Source: Silene latifolia (lineage: Eukaryota; Streptophyta; Magnoliopsida; Caryophyllales; Caryophyllaceae). From it: a stretch of DNA of 64,000 nt. The notes under the pieces are model-generated. The model searched no databases and had not been told where the DNA came from. It saw nothing but the letters and a program-made list of their open reading frames with translations. Both the position numbers and the translations under genes were made by a program. This document shows positions 23,446 to 32,695 of the stretch, piece by piece. The first letter of the stretch is position 1. Each line of letters opens with the position of its first letter. The DNA is taken from the NCBI RefSeq assembly GCF_048544455.1, contig NC_133538.1, forward strand, positions 41,861,969-41,925,968, in the 5' to 3' direction.

Positions 23446-24108
23446 TTCCGAAAACAAGGAAGAAGTCGTAACTTTTCATTGTTCCTGCAAAATCAAATAA
23501 TATCGTTCGGAGTTCCGTGCATCCGGCTCGTCACTGTTAAAGCTGATTTCTATCACATAGACACATAACAACATCACATCCATCATCAGAATGATCATCA
23601 CTCCCACTTTCATTCCTCACTTTGCCATGAAATTATTATATTCTATCCTTATAGCATACTCCACAATTTAATTACAGTACCTGCAAGGTTTAACTCTCAT
23701 GTCACATCATCTCTAATTCCGTTAGATCACCAGATATACACTATAATCACATTTGCAACGTAGCAATCCAACACACAACACATTCATCGTGAAACAAATA
23801 AGTTAACTTGTCACCGATCTCCCATTGCGACAATTCCATCGCTCATTTCAACTTTTCCACACATACATCAAACACGTATCACCCTATTAATAGATACACA
23901 CATCAATCATTACCAAGTAATCAACGACTCTCACTAGCTACCTTTTTCCCGTGTCTGGCTTAAGTCCGATGGGGCCATGATTTTGAAATGAGGGCGCGTA
24001 CTCACCCAAAATCTAGCATCGGCTGGGGCTCCCAACGTACATACACCAGGTTCATTTTAATCGACACCCTATATTCATTAGGTTCATTGGTTTAGGTTCC
24101 AAAAACCT

Positions 24109-24121
24109 GGCTCTGATACCA
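24109..24121 (-). other. Primer binding site of element A
   Basis: TGGTATCAGAGCC on the minus strand, three bases from the LTR end GGGTGTTACA at 24125. It is complementary to initiator-Met tRNA. Confidence 0.85.
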
Positions 24122-24124
24122 CTT

Positions 24125-25394
24125 TGTAACACCCCCGCACACCAGGATGCCTTACCAAGAACCATTCTAGTGTAAGACGGTGTTACCATCTCGGTTTCCC
24201 GAGGAAGTAGATCAAATTAGACAACTAAAGAACAATCATATATTATTAACATGTCTTATAAAATACAACTTACTACAACGTCTTTATAATAAAGGTACAA
24301 CCATGACACTAATGACACTGCCTCTCTAGAACGGTAGCGTGATGACTCGATCCCTCCAATCCTAGCTACAATCAACAAAACCTGCTAAGCCAACTGCTCA
24401 CCATCCCCGAATGGATCACCGCAGGTTTCACAAAACAACAACAACGGGTCGATCGACTAATCAAAAGTAAGACAGATAACAATATAAACAAATGATCATC
24501 CTCTATCTCGGTCTCACAACCACGTACGAATCGACTACGCCCGAAGGGTGTAGCCTGCCCGCGACATTACCCATCGCAACAGGTAATCCTCGCCGCCAGT
24601 GGGTGACCGCAGCCCATCCCACCTAGTCCAGCTCATCCACGAGCGACTAATAATCCCTGTCCCTTAATGTGCACATCCCCTCCCGTGGCGGGTTCCACGA
24701 AGGGCGAACTAGGGTGTGAAGTCACTCCCGCAAGTGACTCCACTACCATCACAACACACACAACCTTACCGCTGTCACAACACCACAACAACACCACCAT
24801 CACCACTACACCCATACTCCGATGATCAGCAGATGACAATCATACACAATACAATTACAATCTTAAATCAATTAACAGTAAACTGAGTAGGGAAACCCTA
24901 CCTCATCGCAAAGCATGCAAGACTCCCATTTACAGCCACGCACGACTCCAACAAGCGTCCTACATTACACATCGACGGTGACATAGACGACCACCACTAC
25001 CGTCATCCTTTCTCGGCAAATCTCGTCATTCCCATGGTAGGGTTTAGGCTAATTTCATTAGAGTGTGAAGATATGGGGTGATAGGGGAGAGAGGTAGACT
25101 AGGGTTAGAGAAAGAGGAACTGTCGAAGAAATGAGAAATGAAATGAATCTCGCGAACTTGCGTTTATATTAACGTGTCGACAGCAGCCATACTCGGTCGA
25201 GTACAAGAGTACTCGGCCGAGTAGGCTCTACTCGGTCGAGTATCGGGGATACTCGGCCGAGTAGCCTCAGCTAGGTCGAGTAAGCAATCCTGTAAACCTC
25301 ATGATACAAGTCTGATCCCTCACCCATTCATCCCTAAGGTCTGTTTGGTCAACATTACCGGTCAACAATGTTCTTAAATATCCTGGGTGTTACA
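24125..25394 (-). mobile_element. Element A 5' LTR
   Basis: 1270 bases, nearly identical to 6429-7698, including the phased palindrome array (about 25190-25282) and the GAAA-loop hairpin (24190-24203). It is followed by the CAACC duplication at 25395-25399. Confidence 0.9.
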
Positions 25395-26665
25395 CAACCC
25401 CATACTGCAGCCCAACCGCCTGTTACCATCCACACACACGGTCCTCAAAACAGAGGACGAAATCAATAAAAGGGACAATAAACAGGGGCGGAAGGTCTAG
25501 CAGATAAGTGATTTCAGAAAAACAACCCAAAGACAAATTTGAGACGGAGTGAGTACGACTTAAACAAGGATGACGCCATTAGATTTCTACCATAAATGAT
25601 CCCAGAAAACCAGCAAGGAAAGCATACGGTTACTCGAAATGACAACAAGCGATACTCGAGTTTCGGAGGTGACAAAACCGGGACAATTAAGCCATAGGAA
25701 CGACTAATCACTAATTAAAATGACCACAAGCTTAACACAATTAATTCCATACATGAGAAAACACATAAAGATTAAAACTTTAAGACGAATGAGTATAAAA
25801 CCAAGTTGAAGGGGATGGAATATCGACTCATTGTCGAGTAACCTATCACCGTTACCTTAACTCTTCGAATTCCCGAGTAAAAACGTCCATAACGCAACCC
25901 TATCTTCAGTCTTCAACTAAAAAGGAGGAAAAACGAGTAACATGGGTCACAAAACCGAGTTTGTAATAAGATGCCCATTTCGAAAATTTAACAAAATCAA
26001 AGCTTTCTTACCTTAAAAGAATGAGGACGGGGAGAGGAAGCTAATGGTGTAAAAATCATCGAGTTTGGTCGAGAAATGAAGGCGGGATCGGAGTTTGAAT
26101 GGGACGGAAATGGGTGTAGCTGTGTTTCGTTGTTGCTGCTGCGTATTGTTGTTGTTTTTCAGAAAAGAAGAAGAAGAAGAAATGAGGAAGGACGCAGGGT
26201 GTGGGGTTGGAGATGCGTAAAGTAACACCAACCACCATAATATAGTAATAATAATAATAATACTAATAATATATAAACATATATAAAAGAGATATTTTAG
26301 GGGTAGAGTGTAAGAGGGTAGGTGAGCGTGTTGTCGAGTTCTGGTTGGTCCTGGTTAAAACAGGTACAAAGTGAAATGTGACGGTCTAATGTTAGACGGA
26401 AATTAAGACGAAGATTATTATTATTACCGTCACTATTATTATCCGACCAAAAATAAGTATACATATATTATTATATAAATCATGCCTTAAAGATATAATT
26501 TATTCGTACGTATTTTTATATAAACGAGTTTTTGTATAATACGTTTATAAAAATCGTGTTTGACATAAAATTAATTAAATTGAATAATTCAAAAATATAT
26601 AATAAAGTGGTTAAACGGTTTTAATAAATTTTAAATGTCAAAATGGGAAATTCGCGGGTGTTACA
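25395..26665 (-). mobile_element. Element B, 5' LTR, U3-side part
   Basis: This is the start of B's 5' LTR on the minus strand (TGTAACACCCGCG at 26665), matching 1681-2232 at its outer end. It is joined to 4329-6428 across element A. Short frames such as 26013-26238 are translations of AAG/CAA-rich repeats, not genes. Confidence 0.72.
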
Positions 26666-26995
26666 TGCTTAATGATGTTAGATATATCTTTATATCCAAG
26701 ATGAAAAACATAACAAAATAGGTAGTAAGCCAAGAGTTTAAGAATATACATATAAACTACCCTTTTATACTGCCCATGATATTTGTACAACACAAGATTA
26801 AGAGTTGAGAAGTTTTTACCATCCTTACTTGAAGTGTGAATAAACTTGAAACACCTTACCAATTCATGTTTCACACCTCCACTTTGTAGGCTCTATGTGA
26901 GAGGCAAAAAAATATTGTCCCATATGCACCTTGAGCAACGAAAGTTATTATGGTCAAAGCATGTTGCTCCCTCTCACTTTAGCCTGCAAAACGAA
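26666..26995. other. Unassigned flank between element B and Sirevirus-like gag
   Basis: AT-rich sequence next to the LTR terminus at 26665. A 78-residue minus-strand frame (26638-26874) crosses the LTR boundary and is not supported. It may be decayed interior of element G, since the gag text of G stops near 26996. Nothing else is seen. Confidence 0.4.
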
Positions 26996-29004
26996 CTATA
27001 CTTTGGACTTGGGCACCCAAATTAATTTGGGTCCCTTTTGGTTAGTCACTTGTGCTAACAAGTCCTTTCGAATCCACATTTTCTTGACAATCTTAAAATT
27101 TTGTTCTAAGTGTCCTAACCGCTTCTTACAAGCATTAAATACGTGTCCCGTTTTACCACAAAATCTGCACATGATGTACTCAGGTAGACCCACATACTTA
27201 CGCTTGCGAAAGTCTCTTTCATTGGGTTCAGGTCTATTAAACCCAGCAGTACTAGAGTCGTCCTATTTTGAACAGTCCGGTGGTGTGTTTACTTTCTGTT
27301 CTGGGACCCAAACAGTATGGTGTGGTGAACTATTTTGTTTGAAGTCAGAACGGGAGTCATAACCTAATCCAAGTTTATTAGTGTTCTTAGATTGATTAAC
27401 CAGAAAGTTTAGCACAGGACCACTACCTTCCCATTTAGCAACCACATTTCAGGCATTACTCAAATCGGTCTCGAAATTCCTAACTTTTACAAGTAATTTC
27501 TTATTCTTATCAAGGAGAGCGTCATAATCAACATTGAGTCTATCAAATTTGGAACGAATTTCAGAATAAGTGGTTGAACTAGTAACATGTACTCTTTTAA
27601 TCTCGTCAAGTTCCTTAGTTAAATCATGAATCTTATTAACAAGAGACTCGTTATTGGCAGTAAGTTCATAATGAACAGTCTGGTCGACTGTTCGTTTACT
27701 TATGTCCTTCAGATCACGTTTTAACTGAAAGTTCTCCTCCGCTATACTTTCTATTTCAGATTGCATTGCATCAAGATGCCTTTTTTTGTTCATAACTAGT
27801 GTCCAGGTCTCATCAAGTAATCTCACAATTTTGTTCTTAGATAACGACTAATTTGAACTTTAAGATTTGAGAGACTTACCTCGTCATCGGATTCGCTATC
27901 TGATACTTCCGAATTAGCCATGAGGCACTTGATGGAGTCAACATACTTCTTACGTTGTGTCCTTGGTTTGTAAGTAGATCTGAGACAGAGGTTTTCTTCG
28001 GATTCTTTGATGGGTTCATTGTCTTCTGAATCAGACTCACCCCAAAATGCAGCAATCATTGCACGTTTGAACTCTTGCTTAGATTTTTCACGTCTATCTT
28101 TAGAACTCTCCTCTTTCCATTTGGGACAATTTCGAACTTGATGATCTTGATCACCACATCCAAAACAGCCAATTTCAGACTTTGGTCGTGGTGAAGAAGA
28201 CGAAGAAACAGATTTTTTCGGCTTATAACTTTCGAACTTTCCTTAATTTTGCTTTCTAATTATTTTAGCAATTCGTTTAGATAACGAGGCAACTTCCTCC
28301 TCAAGATCACTTTCATTATCACTTGAGATGGCATTCAATGCTAGTCCCTTAGCTTTGGGTTTCTCATCGGCATCATTATCAAGAGTTATTTCGTGTGCCA
28401 TAAGAGATCCCATTAAAGTTTCATAGGTGAGAGTGGTTAAATCCCTACACTCTTCAATGGTCGTGACCTTTTGTCGCCATTTCTTGGTAAGACTTCTTAA
28501 AATTTTACGGACAATGTCCTCAGTTTTAAATTGTCGACCAAGATTTGAAAGTTCGTTAGTTATATTTGAAAAGCGTGAAGACGTACTCTTTATTGGTTCA
28601 TCCTCGTGCATTCTAAAGGATTCGTATTGTTGCATTAAGAGATCAATACGTTGTTTCTTTACTTGCACGGTCCCCTCATAGGTTAGTGCTAAACTATCCC
28701 ATATTTGTTTGGCCGTTTTACATCCTGCACTACGACTAGTTTCTGATTCGCCAATTCCGGATTGCAGGAGTGATATGGCCCTAGAGTTCTTCTCCGCCTT
28801 TTTGTAATCATTGGATGTGTAGTCCTTGGGTGCTTTTACACTAGACACACCATTAGCATTGGTGGTAGTGATAACTAGAGGACCGTTTTAGATGATTACC
28901 CAACATTCGTAATCTGTTCCTTGTATAAAATGCATTATACGATTTTTCCACCAGCCATAGTCCGTGCCATCAAAGACAGGACATTTGACAGATTTGGAAT
29001 TCAT
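26996..29004 (-). pseudogene. Sirevirus-like copia gag (element G), decayed
   Basis: Starting at ATG 29004 (MNSKSVKCPVFDGTDY), the minus-strand text reads as a long copia gag of Sirevirus type. It has the UBN2/gag-polypeptide core at 28848-28243 (AKQIWDSLALTYEGT, LMQQYESFRM), a CCHC zinc knuckle CFGCGDQDHQVRNC near 28130-28170, acidic serine-rich text (28059-27823) and a coiled-coil segment (27826-27449; SEIESIAEENFQLKRDL). A second CCHC (CRFCGKTGHVFNAC near 27150) is followed by GPKLIWVPK. Stops interrupt it near 28890 and 28240, and frames change between segments. No protease or pol follows before 26665. Such long two-knuckle coiled-coil gags are known from Sireviruses. Confidence 0.75.
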
Positions 29005-29076
29005 TGAGAAAAGAAAAAATAAACTGATAAACTCAAAAGGATCAAACTCTTTGCGGTAAGGCAATCAAGAGCACGA

Positions 29077-29089
29077 GGCTCTGATACCA
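29077..29089 (-). other. Primer binding site of element G
   Basis: TGGTATCAGAGCC on the minus strand, between the LTR terminus (...ACTCAACA ending at 29092) and the gag start at 29004. Confidence 0.8.
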
Positions 29090-29091
29090 AT

Positions 29092-29863
29092 TGTTGAGTT
29101 TATCGATCAGGTACTTAAGAGGGGGGGTGAATTAAGTACCCTTTTAAAAATTTAAACTTTAAAGCGAAAGGATAGTTCTCGTTCGATACTGAAACAGTAC
29201 ACAGGCAAATTGAACAGTCTCAATGACTGTTCAAACAATACGAATTGTGTTGCACTGTTCTGTTCGTATGCGTGAAACAAGATCTATAAGAAAGAACGAT
29301 AAATAAAACAAATAAAGAGAAAAGGCACGAGACACAAGATTTTTAACGTGGTTCGACCTACTCTCTAAAGGTCTACGTCCACCCTCTCTCTTATTAATAT
29401 TTTCTTTATAACCAAACCCGATTACAAAGAAAACCCCCACGATCAACCGCGATCGTGCGACTCGAGTACAACCTCGTACCCCAATAAACACTCTCAAACA
29501 AAAGTGAAAATTACAACACAAATTATCTCCTTATATGGTTCAATGAATTAGAACAATAGAGAACAAATTATCTCCTTACACGGATTAAACTAATTTTGTA
29601 AAAGACAAGTTTGAAAACGTGAAAAAGCAATTTGCAAAAGATAAACTTGAAGTCCACGGTTTTTGCAGAAATTGAATTACAACTCTCAAAATTCAAAGTA
29701 TAGTTTTCTCTTATTTTTATACGCAGCAACTATCAAACCTATCCCTTATATAATTGTCGAGAGTTGACTCAATCAAATCTCATTAGTTAGGTAACCAGAA
29801 TATTCCAAAATCAAATCTTTATCTTTTACTTTGTACGTAATATTTAGTTAGCTACTAAACACA
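29092..29863 (-). mobile_element. Element G 5' LTR (outer end approximate)
   Basis: The LTR end is fixed at 29092 by the adjacent primer site. The outer end is guessed near 29861-29863 (TGTTTAG or TGTGTTTAG on the minus strand), just before a MITE. The stretch AACGTGGTTCGACC...CTACGTCCACC near 29347-29375 is of a type commonly seen in plant copia LTRs. A perfect hairpin lies at 29210-29234. There is no second LTR in the window, so the outer boundary is uncertain. Confidence 0.5.
29210..29234. other. 10-bp perfect hairpin in element G LTR
   Basis: TTGAACAGTC, five-base loop TCAAT, then GACTGTTCAA. It lies close to the LTR end and could fold in the transcript. Confidence 0.6.
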
Positions 29864-29880
29864 AATTTCTCACTAAAAGA

Positions 29881-30094
29881 TACTCCCTCCTATTCACTAA
29901 AGATGTTCCACAATTTCGAAAATGGCAAATTCACTAAGTTCTTCCACTTTCCTTATTATGTGTGGTTTATATGACTTGTGACCCCACATTCTCTCTCTTA
30001 TTTTCATTTTCCTTAATTTTCCACCACAAATCTCCTTCTTCTTAAAAACTTCCCAAAAGATAATGTGGAACATCATAGTGAATCGGAGGGAGTA
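29881..30094. mobile_element. Stowaway-like MITE
   Basis: A 214-base element with terminal inverted repeats TACTCCCTCCTATTCACTA and its near complement at the right end (...AGTGAATCGGAGGGAGTA), bounded by TA. The sub-terminal bases ATGTTCCAC / GTGGAACAT also pair. Size, CTCCCTCC termini and TA target fit Tc1/mariner-type Stowaway MITEs. Confidence 0.85.
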
Positions 30095-30358
30095 TATTTT
30101 TAGCACAAAAAGAGGAAACTTCAAACAAGATATTTATTGTCAAAACAAACATTTTATCTTGAAATTATTTTGTCCAAAATAGTAAGCCGTGATTTATTGG
30201 ACCGAACAAAAGAGTAAACACACATTTTATACTATTACAAATTACTAGACACAGACCAAGACTTGATCCAAAGCTTCATCCGTCTTCTCTTCCGAGCAAA
30301 TGCGATATACTTATGGGCCTGTCATACACACGTTTAGCACACACAATTAATTAAGCAG
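30095..30358. other. Flank upstream of NAC fragment, nothing recognised
   Basis: About 260 bases of AT-rich sequence. I looked for the missing N-terminal NAC subdomains (LPPGFRFHPTDEEL and following) on the plus strand and did not find them. Confidence 0.5.
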
Positions 30359-30896
30359 GGATATAAGAATGAAGGACTTGTCATCATCACCAGTTTACTA
30401 CCAAGGTAGAGCTCCTAATGGTCATCGGACCGACTGGGTCATGCATGAGTATCGCCTTGATCAAGCAGAGAATGTGAACTTAATTCTCGTTTTGAGATAC
30501 TCATCGTTCACCCTAACCAATTTACTCCGTATTTCATTTGTTTCTAACATATTGATTTACCAATATATATAATCCTTTGTAATCCATGTGTAGGAGGCCT
30601 ATGCGCTGTGTCGAGTAATTAAAAAAAGTCCGACACCCATTCCAAAAATAACATTGCCATCTTCAGAAGAAAATTCATTCACAGACATTAACATAACCCA
30701 AATGACAAGTGACCATGATCAATCATCAAGCATCGAGATATACTCGGAAGGAAGATGTGATGAAGTCGACGACAGCTTTGATTTCTCGGTCCCTATTGAA
30801 ATACGTTCAACAATGTATACTTCATCATCACTACTTTGTGAGGGTGTTGTAGATGGACAATGGATGCAATACTTGAATGAAGAAGAACTCTGCTAA
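30359..30896 (+). pseudogene. NAC transcription factor, 3' fragment
   Basis: Two exon-like pieces are seen. 30359-30473 encodes [20 protein letters not shown], the typical end of a NAC DNA-binding domain (subdomains D/E). A GT donor at 30474 and a TAG acceptor ending at 30593 bound a 120-base intron. 30594-30896 continues in phase with EAYALCRVIKKSP and a 3' region containing SSSIEIYSEGRCDEVDD, ending in a stop at 30894-30896. NAC proteins are plant-specific regulators whose domain begins about 110 residues earlier. That part is absent, with a MITE and a decayed LTR element just upstream, so this is probably a truncated copy. The coding text itself has no stop, so recent decay or a distant 5' exon cannot be excluded. 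Confidence 0.75.
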
Positions 30897-31822
30897 TTAC
30901 TTGTAATTTCATATACTTTGTAATTTATTGTGGGTGGCGGAGCCAGGATTTGAACTTAGGGGGCGAAAAATTTTAAGGGGGGCGAACGACTAATTTCATA
31001 AGGCATCCTCGAAAAAATTTCGAAAAATTTAACTAAAAACTTCGAAAATTTCTATATTGTTGGCATACATCTTCTAATCCCCTATATCTTCATTTTTCAT
31101 GCACATTGTTCAAACTGGATAAGCTACGCTATGTATGAAATTATTTATTTTAATTGTCATGTTTTGTAAAGATTTTGAATATCATGGCTATAACATTTTA
31201 TCCTATTTGGAGACGATATTAAACTTAAGCAAGATTGGACCACAATCATAATAATCCATGGTGGAGCTGACGGATAACCATGCTGTTGCAGAACTAAATA
31301 CTAGTAATAGTAATAATCCCCAGTTCAACCATATGCCCGAAAGAGTTGATATAGCTTAACCATAGGCCTCAAGTTGGTGAGTAATTTACAATTTACGGTC
31401 AAATATTTTTGGGTGAATCGTTCCATTTTCTTCTAGCGGACCAGATTCTATCCTGGAACAGCATATATAAATAAAAGTTACTCGAGGAAATAGACATCCT
31501 CATTTCTTTTAGGAAGTGAAGACGATCATAATAAAAAAAACGCAAGAGAAAGTAGAAATTATATGCAAGCCACTTCATTTCCCAGTGTAATGTTGCAGAT
31601 CAAAAGAACAAAAACAGACAGTTAATTGTATACTACTGAAATTTCAGATAGCTGTTAGCCTGTTACTGTTACTATGTCAACTTTCCTGAACAATGTGACA
31701 AATATGCAGGAAGCAGGCTTACAAGTTACATATAGATGAGTGTTCAGTTGAATAATGTGAGCAATCAATTTTCGGACGGGTCAAAAACTGCGCCATATTA
31801 GCCTCAGACCATAACGATCGGG
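30897..31822. other. Intergenic, with hAT-like terminal remnant and SAT 3' flank
   Basis: 30931-30990 reads GGTGGCGGAGCCAGGATTTG then a GGGGGCGAA-type stretch, which resembles the terminal sequence of hAT-type elements. No matching far end was found. The rest is AT-rich. The part from about 31560 to 31822 is likely the 3' untranslated region and downstream flank of the serine acetyltransferase gene. No other gene is seen. Confidence 0.45.
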
Positions 31823-32695
31823 TCATATAATGTAGTCGGACCACCCTGAAATAAAAGAAGTGTGATCCATAGATTCTCCAGGAACATCCTCGTTCTCGGA
31901 CGGTTTCTCCTTTCCTCCAACTAACCTAGCTGGGTTCCCCACGGCCGTTGTCCTTGGAGGGACGTCGATCAAGACTACTGACCCCGCCCCAATCTTCGCC
32001 CCATCACCTATCTTCACATTTCCCAAGATAGTCGCCCCGGCTCCAATTAGAACACCGTCACCAACCTTTGGATGACGATTCCCACCGGCCTTTCCTGTTC
32101 CCCCTAAAGTCACGTGGTGCAAAATTGAACAATTGTTGCCAATGACAGCTGTCTCTCCAACTACTACCCCCGTGGCATGGTCGAAGAGGATCCCTTTCCC
32201 AATGGTGGCAGCTGGGTGAATGTCTACAGAGAATACCTCTGATATTCTAGCATGGAGAGCAAGTGCCAGGGGCAACCTCTTTTGGGCCCAGAGTTTGTGG
32301 GTCACTCGATGGGCCTGACAGGCCAGAAATCCCTTGTAGTTGAGGAGACAGTGAGAGAAGGACACACAGGCAGGGTCCCGGACTCTCGCAGCTCTCAAAT
32401 CGGCTACGACTGCAGCCCGAAGAGAGACATCTGAGGAAAGGGTGTTGAGGAAAAGGTCATAGAGAAGTGTGGAAAGCAGAGTGGAGGAGCAAAGCTTGTT
32501 GCCTAAGTGGAAGGAGAGAGAACGTGCCAGGGAGGAATGAGAAAGTATTGTTGAGTACAGGTAGGATGCTAGTGCTGGCTCTGACTCAGCATCCCGATGG
32601 GCTTCGGTCTTTATTTGGCCCCACACCCATGCCTCATCATCGTCGTGAGATTCTGTCGCACACTGTGGTGGCACGATGAGCTCTCCTGCTGGCAT
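31823..32695 (-). CDS. Serine O-acetyltransferase, cytosolic SERAT1-type
   Basis: It makes O-acetylserine from serine and acetyl-CoA, the first committed step of cysteine synthesis. The 290-residue product from ATG 32695 (MPAGELIVPP) has the helical SATase N-terminal domain (about 22-125; WGQIKTEAHRDAESEPALAS) and left-handed beta-helix hexapeptide repeats (about 155-255). Active-site text is DHATG (Asp172) and ILHHVTLGGTG (His193/194). The C-terminal tail PGESMDHTSFISGWSDYII ends in the Ile-Ile that docks into O-acetylserine (thiol)lyase in the cysteine synthase complex. Start choice: the MPAGEL beginning and length match plant cytosolic SATs, and no transit peptide is evident. The frame stays open 61 codons further upstream, with a hydrophobic segment. 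I take this as 5' leader or intron. It has a single exon with no damage, and is the only intact host gene here. Confidence 0.93.
   Translation of the reverse strand: MPAGELIVPPQCATESHDDDEAWVWGQIKTEAHRDAESEPALASYLYSTILSHSSLARSLSFHLGNKLCSSTLLSTLLYDLFLNTLSSDVSLRAAVVADLRAARVRDPACVSFSHCLLNYKGFLACQAHRVTHKLWAQKRLPLALALHARISEVFSVDIHPAATIGKGILFDHATGVVVGETAVIGNNCSILHHVTLGGTGKAGGNRHPKVGDGVLIGAGATILGNVKIGDGAKIGAGSVVLIDVPPRTTAVGNPARLVGGKEKPSENEDVPGESMDHTSFISGWSDYII

Larger units (their letters stand above)
22595..24108 (-). mobile_element. Element A 5' leader
   Basis: About 1.5 kb between the primer binding site and gag (minus orientation). It is non-coding. It carries the two largest palindrome arrays (23194-23310 and 23349-23445). 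Confidence 0.65.
6429..25394 (-). mobile_element. Element A: complete Athila-like gag-only LTR retrotransposon
   Basis: The two LTRs (6429-7698 and 24125-25394) are each 1270 bases and nearly identical. Both end in TGTAACACCC...GGGTGTTACA. They are flanked by the CAACC duplication. The minus strand is the sense strand: the primer binding site is next to 24125 and the polypurine tract next to 7698. Without the nested copia element C (8764-20423) the interior is only about 4.8 kb. It holds one decayed gag-like gene resembling Athila ORF1, and no protease, reverse transcriptase or integrase. It is therefore a non-autonomous element that must have relied on another element's pol. Confidence 0.85.
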
